DNA of 11,011 nt from an uncultured Armatimonadota bacterium (GTDB lineage Bacteria > Armatimonadota > Armatimonadia > Armatimonadales > Armatimonadaceae): NCBI GenBank assembly GCA_903881535.1, contig CAIRTT010000298.1, forward strand, positions 1-11,011, written 5' to 3'. The notes under the pieces were generated by a model. That model was not told where the DNA came from. It did not search any database and saw only the letters and a list, made by a program, of their open reading frames with translations. Shown here piece by piece: positions 1 through 6,512 of the stretch; the first letter of the stretch is position 1; each line of letters opens with the position of its first letter. Made by a program: the position numbers and the translations under genes.

Positions 1-239
1 CAGGAACTACAGGTAATCTCGTGACGGTATCCGGATACTCTGTCACGCCATCCACACTCCAGCTCCGAGGAACAGCGGAAGCCCTAGCGGATCTACAAAA
101 CATTACGCTTGATCTTCCCGTGGACGGTATTACTAAATCGACAATCGTACGAAAGCACGTTAGATTACCGTCAGGGATTACTAGCAAATTTACTGGCGAT
201 CCCGTTGTAGATGTCACAATAAATGTTCGTGAGAATTAG
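1..239 (+). CDS. YbbR-domain protein, C-terminal end (partial)
   Basis: This is the 3' end of a gene that begins left of the window; the frame is open from base 3 and stops at TAG 237-239. The 78 visible residues form one YbbR-type beta repeat: a start near GYSVTPSTLQLRG, then an LADLQNITLDLPVDG segment, then a closing hydrophobic strand VVDVTINV. Such repeats occur in tandem in YbbR/CdaR proteins, which carry an N-terminal membrane helix and extracytoplasmic repeats and regulate the cyclic-di-AMP synthase CdaA in Gram-positive bacteria. The glmM start codon lies 10 nt downstream, which matches the common ybbR-glmM order and supports the call. The number of repeats and the membrane anchor cannot be seen. 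A regulatory role in this organism is inferred only from family and position. Confidence 0.75.
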   Translation, partial: GTTGNLVTVSGYSVTPSTLQLRGTAEALADLQNITLDLPVDGITKSTIVRKHVRLPSGITSKFTGDPVVDVTINVREN

Positions 240-249
240 GTAGCAAGCA

Positions 250-1590
250 ATGGCAGCGCTCTTTGGGACAGATGGGGTTCGTGGCCTCGCAAATGTCGAA
301 CTTACAGTTGAAATCGCAACGGCATTAGGTGCAGCCGCCGCAAGGCAGATACCCTCTTCATCCCATTTTGTGATCGGCACAGACACCCGGCGCTCAGCTG
401 GCTTGTTGCAGTGTGCATTCGCAGCTGGCGCGATGTCTCAGGGACGCGATGTGTGGACGGTAGGCGTCTTGTCGACGCCTGGAATCAGCTGTCTCACGCG
501 CTCTACTGGAGCTGCTGCAGGAGTCGTGATATCCGCATCCCATAACCCCGCACCTGACAATGGCATTAAGTTTTTCGGGGCTGATGGTTGCAAATTACCT
601 GATGCATTGGAAGCGCTGATTGCGGATGAGTGTAGGGTTTGGCAGACGCACCCCAGAGTTTCTGGACAAGCGATTGGCAGGCTGATCGATTGTCCCAGCA
701 TTGTGTGCGATTACACGGATGAGCTGATTACGTCGATGTCAGGGGACCTGTTGGATGGACTGCGGATCGTACTTGATTGCGCAAATGGTGCCGCATCCAA
801 CATCGCTCCCCAGCTCTTTGCAGACCTTGGAGCGGAAATCCATAGTATTGGTGTGATGCCAAATGGTGACAACATCAATGACGGATGTGGCTCAACCCAC
901 ACAGACTTCCTGGTAAAAACCGTTCAGTCCCTAGGCTACGATCTTGGTATTTCTTTTGATGGAGATGCAGATAGAGTCCTTCTCTGTGACCACCGGGGCC
1001 GCATCCTAACCGGCGACCATCAGATCCTGATGAATGCTGAACTTTCAAAATTTCACGATGGTCATCCTGTTGAGGCCGTGGTCGGCACCGTGATGAGTAA
1101 CTTAGGGCTGGATGATCGCCTCCGAAAGTCAGATATCAAGCTGCTTCGCTCATCCGTTGGCGATCGAAATGTAGCGGACCTAATGCGAAAATCGGGTGCA
1201 ACAATCGGTGGTGAGCCTAGTGGACACATTTTGTTACATCATATTTCACCCGCAGGTGATGGAATCTTGGCTGCACTCCAATGTCTGAGAATTCTGAAAC
1301 GAACCGGAACCACCGTCGCAAACTGGATTGATGAGATAGTCCCCTACCCTCAGCGCCTCTTGAATCTTAGGGTCCAGGATAAACACGCGTGGGAGTCATC
1401 CGCATCGGTTTCAAAAGTCATCGCCGATGCCGAGACGGCTCTCACTGGAAATGGACGCATTTTAGTACGCGCCAGTGGTACGGAACCAACCGTCAGAGTG
1501 ATGGTAGAAGCCCGGTCGCAAGAGTTGGTTGATCACTGGGTTGAGCATGTGGCTGATGCCATTCGCGCTGCGGGGAGCCCCTCAAGTTGA
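250..1590 (+). CDS. glmM: Phosphoglucosamine mutase GlmM
   Basis: GlmM converts glucosamine-6-phosphate to glucosamine-1-phosphate in the cytosol, feeding UDP-N-acetylglucosamine and peptidoglycan synthesis. At 446 residues it has the usual family length. The N-terminal FGTDGVRG signature is at about residues 5-12. The active-site loop ISASHNP is at 94-100, with the phosphorylated serine expected at Ser97. The magnesium loop FDGDADR is at 236-242, the sugar-binding GEPSGH at 321-326, and the phosphate-binding RASGTEP motif at 407-413. All four alpha-D-phosphohexomutase signatures are intact, so the enzyme should be active. The specificity call (GlmM rather than a phosphomannomutase) rests on the N-terminal signature, the GEPSGH loop and the ybbR neighbour. 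The ATG start has only a weak AGG upstream, so translation may depend on coupling to ybbR, which ends 10 nt earlier. Confidence 0.97.
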   Translation: MAALFGTDGVRGLANVELTVEIATALGAAAARQIPSSSHFVIGTDTRRSAGLLQCAFAAGAMSQGRDVWTVGVLSTPGISCLTRSTGAAAGVVISASHNPAPDNGIKFFGADGCKLPDALEALIADECRVWQTHPRVSGQAIGRLIDCPSIVCDYTDELITSMSGDLLDGLRIVLDCANGAASNIAPQLFADLGAEIHSIGVMPNGDNINDGCGSTHTDFLVKTVQSLGYDLGISFDGDADRVLLCDHRGRILTGDHQILMNAELSKFHDGHPVEAVVGTVMSNLGLDDRLRKSDIKLLRSSVGDRNVADLMRKSGATIGGEPSGHILLHHISPAGDGILAALQCLRILKRTGTTVANWIDEIVPYPQRLLNLRVQDKHAWESSASVSKVIADAETALTGNGRILVRASGTEPTVRVMVEARSQELVDHWVEHVADAIRAAGSPSS

Positions 1591-2408
1591 ACGATACATT
1601 ATTTGGTGGCTATGCCGTCATCCTGCTCCTTGGCTTCATTGCCTATGGTCAGGCAGTCAAGCGCTTTTGGCTGTCCGGTGTAAAGCTTACGCTTGCCGGG
1701 ATACTCCTCGGCCTCATCGGTGTCATTGGCTCCTACTTCACTATGTATATGGCAGCCAAAGGCAAACCGATGATGCCTATCGCCATCGTCATTAATGCAT
1801 CGATGATTGCTGTTGCGACAGGCGTGTCCATTGCAAGCGGACATCGACAACAGGCTAGCCGCGATTTCTGGTCGGTCACGATTAAGGGATGTTCCATCCG
1901 AATGCAGGTTGGCCCGATGCCGGCCGTTAAAGGTATTGGAATTTGGGTCGTTCCCACACTAACCCGCATATCCGAATGGACTAGCTTGTCTGGACCTGCT
2001 CAGCAGCTCATCGCTAAGGATATCCGTCAGGTACTAGATGCCAGTAAAGATGCCAAAGTTGGACAAGTAGTAGAAACAGCAGGAACCGGGCTTGGATCAC
2101 AACGTGTCGCTTGGGTGCCGATACAGTCGCAAAAGCAGAAAGCAAAGGCCACAGATCTGGTTGGTGCCTACCGGGCAGGCCTCCGAGTGGCAAAAAAGCT
2201 GAACCTGCAACCAGGACTCTTGATTGGTTCCATAGCGGGCATTACTATGGAGCAAAATGTTGATGCCATTGTTACCGTCATTCAAAGCCTTGAGAGTGAA
2301 ACACAGCTGGTTTTGAGTTCACCAGATGCAAACATTCTGGAAAAATTGAAAGTTCAGTTGCAATCCGTTGAGGTCGAATTGAACGAGGCGGCAAAGCTGA
2401 ATAAATGA
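1587..2408 (+). CDS. Membrane protein with cytosolic macro-like domain, coupled to glmM
   Basis: This 273-residue protein has no name I recognise. Residues 7-24, 33-54 and 62-84 are hydrophobic and probably form three membrane helices. The remainder is soluble and follows the element order of macro domains: strand and loop IRMQVGPMPAVKG (104-116), strand IWVVPTLTR (119-127), a helix around 138-150, strand VGQVVETAG (158-166), RVAWVPI (173-179), helix 189-204, LLIGSIAGIT (211-220), helix 224-236, strand TQLVLSSPD (239-247) and a final helix. Residues that usually hold ADP-ribose are replaced: GPM stands where GDI is typical, and VPTL where NAAN is typical. The start is TTG, overlapping the glmM stop in TTGA and preceded by GGGGAG at 1572-1577. 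This start keeps the first helix; the next in-frame ATG would remove it. A sensory or nucleotide-binding role is inference; membrane location is more secure than fold. Confidence 0.8.
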   Translation: MNDTLFGGYAVILLLGFIAYGQAVKRFWLSGVKLTLAGILLGLIGVIGSYFTMYMAAKGKPMMPIAIVINASMIAVATGVSIASGHRQQASRDFWSVTIKGCSIRMQVGPMPAVKGIGIWVVPTLTRISEWTSLSGPAQQLIAKDIRQVLDASKDAKVGQVVETAGTGLGSQRVAWVPIQSQKQKAKATDLVGAYRAGLRVAKKLNLQPGLLIGSIAGITMEQNVDAIVTVIQSLESETQLVLSSPDANILEKLKVQLQSVEVELNEAAKLNK

Positions 2409-2475
2409 CATCACCGAGAAGAAGAACATGCAACGAATCACACGTGTTGTGGGGTGGATATCGGTTGATTGCGAC

Positions 2476-2497
2476 AAAGTTGTAAGGTAACAACTTT
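2476..2497. promoter_or_regulatory. Perfect 8-bp inverted repeat upstream of pdhA
   Basis: AAAGTTGT (2476-2483) and ACAACTTT (2490-2497) are exact reverse complements around a 6-nt centre. The repeat is centred about 86 nt before the transcription start predicted from the TATAAT box. It could be an operator. It could also be a weak terminator of the upstream glmM operon, since a short TTAT follows, but only two of its eight pairs are G-C and there is no real T run. Confidence 0.4.
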
Positions 2498-2512
2498 TAT
2501 TGGAGAAAACTG

Positions 2513-2526
2513 GCCGACAGGTCGGC
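2513..2526. promoter_or_regulatory. Perfect 6-bp inverted repeat, candidate operator of the pdh promoter
   Basis: GCCGAC (2513-2518) and GTCGGC (2521-2526) are exact reverse complements separated by AG. The centre lies about 53 nt upstream of the predicted start of transcription and 33 nt, about three helical turns, from the centre of the other dyad. The two-base gap suits a protein-binding dyad better than an RNA hairpin. The regulator is unknown. Confidence 0.4.
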
Positions 2527-2559
2527 GGTCTCATAACGGAAAATGTGAATTGATAAAGG

Positions 2560-2565
2560 TATAAT
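2560..2565 (+). promoter_or_regulatory. Probable -10 box of the pdh operon promoter (TATAAT)
   Basis: A perfect TATAAT lies 62 nt before the pdhA ATG. At a 17-nt spacing the -35 position reads CGGAAA, far from consensus, and there is no extended -10 TG. A start near 2572 would give a leader of about 56 nt. Lack of a -35 box with dyads upstream suggests an activator-dependent promoter; that is inference. Confidence 0.55.
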
Positions 2566-2575
2566 CGCACGGTTT

Positions 2576-2609
2576 GTCCTGTCGGGGACTACCCGTAAGT
2601 TGGACGGGT
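2576..2609 (+). promoter_or_regulatory. Two small hairpins in the predicted pdhA leader
   Basis: GTCC (2576-2579) can pair with GGAC (2586-2589), and ACCCGT (2591-2596) pairs perfectly with ACGGGT (2604-2609) around a 7-nt loop. The GTCC can instead pair with GGAC at 2602-2605, which would disrupt the second hairpin, so two exclusive folds are possible. The ribosome-binding site GGAGAG at 2617-2622 lies just outside. No known riboswitch family is recognised. Confidence 0.3.
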
Positions 2610-2627
2610 TTGAAACGGAGAGTTCAG

Positions 2628-3629
2628 ATGGCCAAGAAGCCTACGCTAGATTTGACGAAATATGTCCGCTTCTATGAGCAGATGGTTTACATCCGCGAAT
2701 TTGAAGAGCTTATCGGAAAAGAGTGGAACAATGCGGCAGCCCACGGGATGGGCGGCTACATGCACTTGTATTCTGGTGAAGAGGCTATCGCGGTAGGTTT
2801 GATCGGCGGAATGGACTTGGCAGCAGGTGACTGCTTCATTGGACATTACCGTGACCACGGCTACGCGCTTGCAGCAGGTTCCGACCCTGGCGAGGTGATG
2901 GCCGAGATTTGTGGTAAAGCAACCGGCTGTTCCAAAGGCAAGGGCGGAAGTATGCACATCTGTGATGCTGCCCGTGGCTTTTACGGCGGATATGGCATCG
3001 TTGGTGGAAATGTCCCGATTGCTCTCGGACTCGGATGGGCCCTCAAGTACCGAAACCAGAAGAACGTGTGCGCATGTTTCTTCGGCGATGGTTCGATGAA
3101 TCAGGGAGCCTTCCACGAGACACTGAACATGGCCCAGCTCTACAAAGTGCCAGTAATCTTCGCTCTCGAAAACAATGGTTATGCGATGGGAACCTCCATC
3201 GAACGTAGCCACGCAAACCAAAATCTTCGGAGCCGGGTTGATTCCTTCGCGATGCGCTCTGTTACGATAAACGGTCAGGACATTTTCGAAGTACATGAGC
3301 AAATGGCTCAGATCATTCAAGAGATGAAGGAAGATCCTCATCCCGTGTTTGTCGAATTCAAGACATATCGCTACCACGGTCATGGCGCGGCAGACACCCC
3401 TGTTACCCAGTCGACGTACCGCACACGTGATGAAGTAGCACGAGCTAAGGACCAGCTGGATCCGATCAAGTTCGCGCAAGAAAAGTTACTTGAACTTGGT
3501 GTCCTGACGGACGAACTGATCGCTGATATGCAAGCCAGAGCGTATGCATCGGCTGAAGCAGCGATGAAGTTCTCTGATGACTCCCCCTACCCAGATCCAA
3601 GTGAGCTTATAAAGGATGTGTACGCATAA
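2628..3629 (+). CDS. pdhA: Pyruvate dehydrogenase E1 component, alpha subunit
   Basis: The E1 alpha subunit pairs with PdhB to bind thiamine diphosphate and decarboxylate pyruvate, passing the acetyl group to the lipoyl arm of E2. The 333-residue protein has the thiamine diphosphate motif from GDGSMNQG (153-160) to ENN (181-183), the PDH-typical YAMGTS (185-190), GKGGSMH (104-110), and the active-site loop YRYHGH (247-252). YAMGTS and the length favour pyruvate over branched-chain oxo acids; acetoin dehydrogenase is a weaker alternative. The loop reads HGHGAADTPV where SMSDP-type sequence is common and looks a few residues longer before STYRTRDE. The ATG at 2628 is chosen because GGAGAG sits 5 nt upstream; a longer reading from TTG at 2574 would add 18 unlike residues and almost no leader. 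The TAA stop overlaps the pdhB start by one base. Confidence 0.95.
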   Translation: MAKKPTLDLTKYVRFYEQMVYIREFEELIGKEWNNAAAHGMGGYMHLYSGEEAIAVGLIGGMDLAAGDCFIGHYRDHGYALAAGSDPGEVMAEICGKATGCSKGKGGSMHICDAARGFYGGYGIVGGNVPIALGLGWALKYRNQKNVCACFFGDGSMNQGAFHETLNMAQLYKVPVIFALENNGYAMGTSIERSHANQNLRSRVDSFAMRSVTINGQDIFEVHEQMAQIIQEMKEDPHPVFVEFKTYRYHGHGAADTPVTQSTYRTRDEVARAKDQLDPIKFAQEKLLELGVLTDELIADMQARAYASAEAAMKFSDDSPYPDPSELIKDVYA

Positions 3630-4642
3630 TGGCTAGATTGCGCTACGCGGATGCAATTACATCCGCCCTTCGTGAAGAAATGCTCGCCGACGACCGAGTT
3701 TTCATCGCAGGTGAAGAAGTCGGACAGTACTTGGGCACTCTTGGTGTAACAAGCGGATTCCTGAAAGAATTCGGCCCGATGCGTGTTGTGGATACACCTA
3801 TTTCTGAGGTTGGTATCCTCGGACTGGGCATCGGCTCCGCAATGGCTGGCCTTCGCCCAGTCTGCGAGATGATGCGTATGGACTTTGCGATGGTTGCCTA
3901 CGATCAGGTCATCAACCATGCAGCGAAGATTCGTTACATGTTTGGCGGGCAGTTCAAGGTCCCGATGGTCATTCGTGGCCCATCCGGAGTTGGCCGTCAG
4001 CTGAGTGCACAGCATTCGCAGAGCCTCGAGGTTTTGTTCGCCCACGTTCCAGGACTCAAGGTTGTCATGCCTGCAACACCTGCAGATATGAAGGGACTCC
4101 TCAAGACGGCGATGCGCGATGACAATCCTGTAATTGTTATGGAAGCGCTCCGCCTTTACTTTGAGAAGCCAGACGTACTGGATGCAATCTTGCCTGGTCT
4201 GAGTGAAGTCCCGGATGATCCTGATTTCACCGTACCTTTCGGCAAAGCCAATGTGCTTCGGGCCGGTACGGATGTCACGTTGATTGGTTATTCGACGATG
4301 ACGATTCAGTGTTTGAAGGCAGCGAACATTCTGGCACAGGAAGGTATTTCAGCGGAAGTCGTTGACTTGCGTACCTTATTGCCTCTCGATATGGCAACAC
4401 CGATTGCATCAATCAAGAAAACGCACCGCGCCGTGGTCGTTCAAGAGCAATGGGGATTGTATGGCTGCGCTGCTGAAATCAGTGCACAAATTGCTGAACG
4501 CGCATTCTACGATCTGGATGCGCCTGTACAGCGTGTAACGGGAGCATTCGTTCCAATGCCATTTGCCCGTAACTTGGAGAACATTTCGTTCCCAAGCGAA
4601 CATGACATCGTAATCGCTGCAAAGCGGACTTTAGGAAGGTAA
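3629..4642 (+). CDS. pdhB: Pyruvate dehydrogenase E1 component, beta subunit
   Basis: PdhB completes the E1 heterotetramer and supplies part of the thiamine diphosphate site. The protein has 337 residues, close to the usual length of about 325. The opening LRYADAITSALREEM is typical of the family. The segment PISEVGILGLGIGSAMAGLRPV follows at 57-78, with Glu60 expected to activate the cofactor ring. GQFKVPMVIRGPSG is at 107-120 and the QHSQSLE motif at 128-134, with its conserved histidine at 129. The C-terminal transketolase-like domain includes VVDLRTLLPLD and VVVQE. Translation is coupled to pdhA through TAATG, with AAGGA at 3612-3616 as a likely ribosome-binding site. Only four bases separate it from pdhC. 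Nothing looks broken. Confidence 0.95.
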   Translation: MARLRYADAITSALREEMLADDRVFIAGEEVGQYLGTLGVTSGFLKEFGPMRVVDTPISEVGILGLGIGSAMAGLRPVCEMMRMDFAMVAYDQVINHAAKIRYMFGGQFKVPMVIRGPSGVGRQLSAQHSQSLEVLFAHVPGLKVVMPATPADMKGLLKTAMRDDNPVIVMEALRLYFEKPDVLDAILPGLSEVPDDPDFTVPFGKANVLRAGTDVTLIGYSTMTIQCLKAANILAQEGISAEVVDLRTLLPLDMATPIASIKKTHRAVVVQEQWGLYGCAAEISAQIAERAFYDLDAPVQRVTGAFVPMPFARNLENISFPSEHDIVIAAKRTLGR

Positions 4643-4646
4643 CCCC

Positions 4647-5975
4647 ATGGCAGATGTCATTATGCCGAAGCTCGGCGATGCGATGGAAGAAGGCAAGATT
4701 GTCCGTTGGCTTAAGAACGTTGGAGATTCTGTAAAATCAGACGATCCAATTTTCGAAGTTGAAACTGACAAGACCAATGTCGAAGTGGGCGCCGACATAG
4801 CAGGCGTCCTTGAATGGATTGGGTATGCCGCCGGCGTCTCTGTACCCGTCGGTAAACCGATTGCGCGTATTGGCGATGGCTCTAATATCGACGAGACGAT
4901 TCCAACAGCCGCTGCCGCACCAGTCACAGCATCAGCTCCAGTGGTCACAGCAACATCGGTTGACGCATCAACAGCAGCACTCGTGCAGTCGCCTGTCGTT
5001 ACGGCAGTTGCATCGGATGGCTCCTGGAAACCGTTTGGTGACTCCCTTGCGTGCGCTCTCCCTGAGGGCCTCGGCGGTTCAGCAAGTGTTTCCGGTGAAC
5101 CCGTCGTTCTTGAGATGGCTGCAGACGCTGTCCACATCAAGGCAAGTCCACTGGCCCGTGCCATCGCAGCAGCAAACCATGTCAGCCTGAGTTCCATTCA
5201 GTCTGCTGGACCAATCAAGGCTGCTGATGTACAGGCACTTATTGCAGGCGCATCCGCATCGAGCATGTCGGCCTCCCCTGTCAATGCAGTGGAAGTTCAA
5301 GAATACAATGCGATGCGTCGGACAATCGCAAAGCGTTTAACCGAGTCCAAACAGCAGGTTCCACACATCTACGTAACCGTCGAAGTGGATATGGAAGCAC
5401 TTCTGACCGTTCGTGAGCAGCTGAACAAGAACGCAGGCGGAGAGATCCCTAAGGTCTCTGTAAACGACTTGATTGTCAAAGCCAGCGCATGTGCTCTAAT
5501 CGAGGTTCCTGTCGTCAACAGCAAGTTTGACAACAATCAACGGATCATCTCAAAGTCGGCACATATTGGTGTAGCGGTTTCGTTACCAGATGGACTGATT
5601 GTTCCTGTTGTAAAGAACGCTGATGCGATGTCCGTTCGAAATATCTCACGTACTGTCAAGCAGCTTGCCGAGAAGGCACGCGCTGGAAAGCTTGCCCCGA
5701 GCGAGTATTCGGGTGGAACGTTCACCATTTCCAATATGGGTGCCATCGCTGATGTCGAAAACTTTGCTGCGATTATCAATCCAGGTGAAGGTGCCATCCT
5801 AGCCGTTTCTGGCACAAGAACCGTTCCAGCCGTCGTAAACGGAGCGATTGTTGCTCGACGCCGTATGAAAGTGACCCTTTCGGCAGACCATCGCGTTGTT
5901 GATGGAAGCGATGCAGCGATGTTCCTCGGAGCCTTCAAGCGTGTAATGGAAAACCCTGTGGAGTTGTTGGCCTGA
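4647..5975 (+). CDS. pdhC: Dihydrolipoamide acetyltransferase E2 of the PDH complex
   Basis: E2 forms the core of the complex and transfers the acetyl group from lipoamide to CoA. The 442 residues show one lipoyl domain (about 1-77) with the lipoylated lysine at 42 in ETDKTNVEV, an Ala/Pro/Thr/Val-rich linker (about 82-124), a peripheral-subunit-binding-like segment (164-201), and the acyltransferase domain (about 215-442) with DHRVVDG at 414-420, His415 and Asp419 being catalytic. The binding segment keeps ASPLARAIA and the final ADV but reads SAGPIKAADV where GTGPxGRI is usual. Residues 125-160 are not typical linker either. Start choice is firm: AGGAAGG at 4633-4639 lies 7 nt before the ATG. 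The gene ends in TGATG with the next gene. Substrate is inferred from the E1 genes; no lpd (E3) follows. Confidence 0.93.
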   Translation: MADVIMPKLGDAMEEGKIVRWLKNVGDSVKSDDPIFEVETDKTNVEVGADIAGVLEWIGYAAGVSVPVGKPIARIGDGSNIDETIPTAAAAPVTASAPVVTATSVDASTAALVQSPVVTAVASDGSWKPFGDSLACALPEGLGGSASVSGEPVVLEMAADAVHIKASPLARAIAAANHVSLSSIQSAGPIKAADVQALIAGASASSMSASPVNAVEVQEYNAMRRTIAKRLTESKQQVPHIYVTVEVDMEALLTVREQLNKNAGGEIPKVSVNDLIVKASACALIEVPVVNSKFDNNQRIISKSAHIGVAVSLPDGLIVPVVKNADAMSVRNISRTVKQLAEKARAGKLAPSEYSGGTFTISNMGAIADVENFAAIINPGEGAILAVSGTRTVPAVVNGAIVARRRMKVTLSADHRVVDGSDAAMFLGAFKRVMENPVELLA

Positions 5976-6346
5976 TGAGCAGCCATGCATCTGTTTCCTT
6001 ACCTCCGATTGATGGCAACGCACTCCGTTGGCGAGTAAGGTCATGGGAGGCATTCTTGTCTGCATCACCTAATACCAATAGGGTAATCGTCGAATGGTCA
6101 ACTGGACTAGGCCCCAAAGTTTTCGTATACCCGATGGGTAACCGGGCTGCGGGAGTTCATCTGGTGGAAACGCCGCCTGTCCAGTCATCCAACACCGGTG
6201 AGGTTTGGGCTGATTATTTGGAATATGACTACGTGCCGTACATCGCCTATCATCTAGATGGTTCGGATGTGCGTGTAGATGTCCAATGTGCGGACCAGAA
6301 ACCGGTCCAGATTATGCGACAACGTAGGCGTGCCCTAATCCGCTAG
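5975..6346 (+). CDS. Conserved-position hypothetical protein at the end of the pdh operon
   Basis: I do not recognise this 123-residue protein. It starts on an ATG that shares one base with the pdhC stop (TGATG), with GGAG at 5960-5963, and ends 15 nt before the operon terminator, so it is almost certainly translated with pdhC. It has no signal peptide, membrane helix or cysteine pattern; the single cysteine is near residue 105. Alternating hydrophobic stretches such as NRVIVEW (35-41), PKVFVYPMG (47-55), the YDYVPYIAYHL region (about 84-94) and DVRVDVQC suggest a small beta-rich soluble domain. The tail (about 113-123) is rich in arginine. A role linked to the PDH complex is suggested only by its position. 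It has no overlap with a larger gene on the other strand, which supports it being real. Confidence 0.75.
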   Translation: MSSHASVSLPPIDGNALRWRVRSWEAFLSASPNTNRVIVEWSTGLGPKVFVYPMGNRAAGVHLVETPPVQSSNTGEVWADYLEYDYVPYIAYHLDGSDVRVDVQCADQKPVQIMRQRRRALIR

Positions 6347-6360
6347 ACTCAGCAAACACA

Positions 6361-6421
6361 AAAGAGATCCTCGATCCGGCGGTGCTACACAATGTAGTCA
6401 GCTGGACTGAGGATCTTTTTT
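6361..6421. terminator. Long bidirectional terminator between the pdh operon and clpX
   Basis: AGATCCTC (6365-6372) pairs exactly with GAGGATCT (6409-6416), and four more outer pairs, one G-T, extend it to 6361/6420. Inside, CCGGC (6376-6380) pairs with GCTGG (6401-6405) with one wobble, and CTACA (6385-6389) with TGTAG (6393-6397) around a 3-nt loop, so nearly the whole element folds. TTTTTT (6416-6421) follows on the + strand. The - strand has CTTTTGTGTTT after the stem. It can end both the pdh operon and clpX. Confidence 0.88.
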
Positions 6422-6491
6422 ATTAAACTCCCAATAGCCTTCAGTGTCACCAACCTACTTGGCTGTAAGTAGCAAAGGAACATGGAAGTAC

Positions 6492-6511
6492 GTGGGCGGG
6501 TTACCCACCCG
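6492..6511 (-). other. GC-rich inverted repeat just after the clpX stop
   Basis: GTGGG (6492-6496) can pair with CCCAC (6504-6508), or CGGGT (6497-6501) with ACCCG (6507-6511); the two folds exclude each other. The element lies directly behind the clpX stop at 6513. No T run follows on the - strand, so it is not a classical terminator by itself. It may be a 3' stabilising stem, with termination at the hairpin further on. Confidence 0.3.
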
Positions 6512-6512
6512 T

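Noticed and set aside
2440..2447. Palindrome ACACGTGT after the macro-like gene
   Set aside because: Eight bases is short, it is not extended by flanking pairs, and nothing else marks it as a site.
2574..2627. Upstream TTG start for pdhA adding 18 residues
   Set aside because: It would begin almost at the predicted transcription start and add a sequence unlike the family; the ATG at 2628 has a good ribosome-binding site.
2646..3479. 277-codon open frame on the - strand opposite pdhA
   Set aside because: It lies wholly within the well-supported pdhA gene, shows no recognisable domain, and is rich in His, Cys and Val as expected of a mirror of the true coding frame.
4631..5197. 188-codon open frame on the - strand opposite pdhC
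   Set aside because: It is a Ser/Thr/Ala-rich mirror of the lipoyl domain and linker and has no support of its own.
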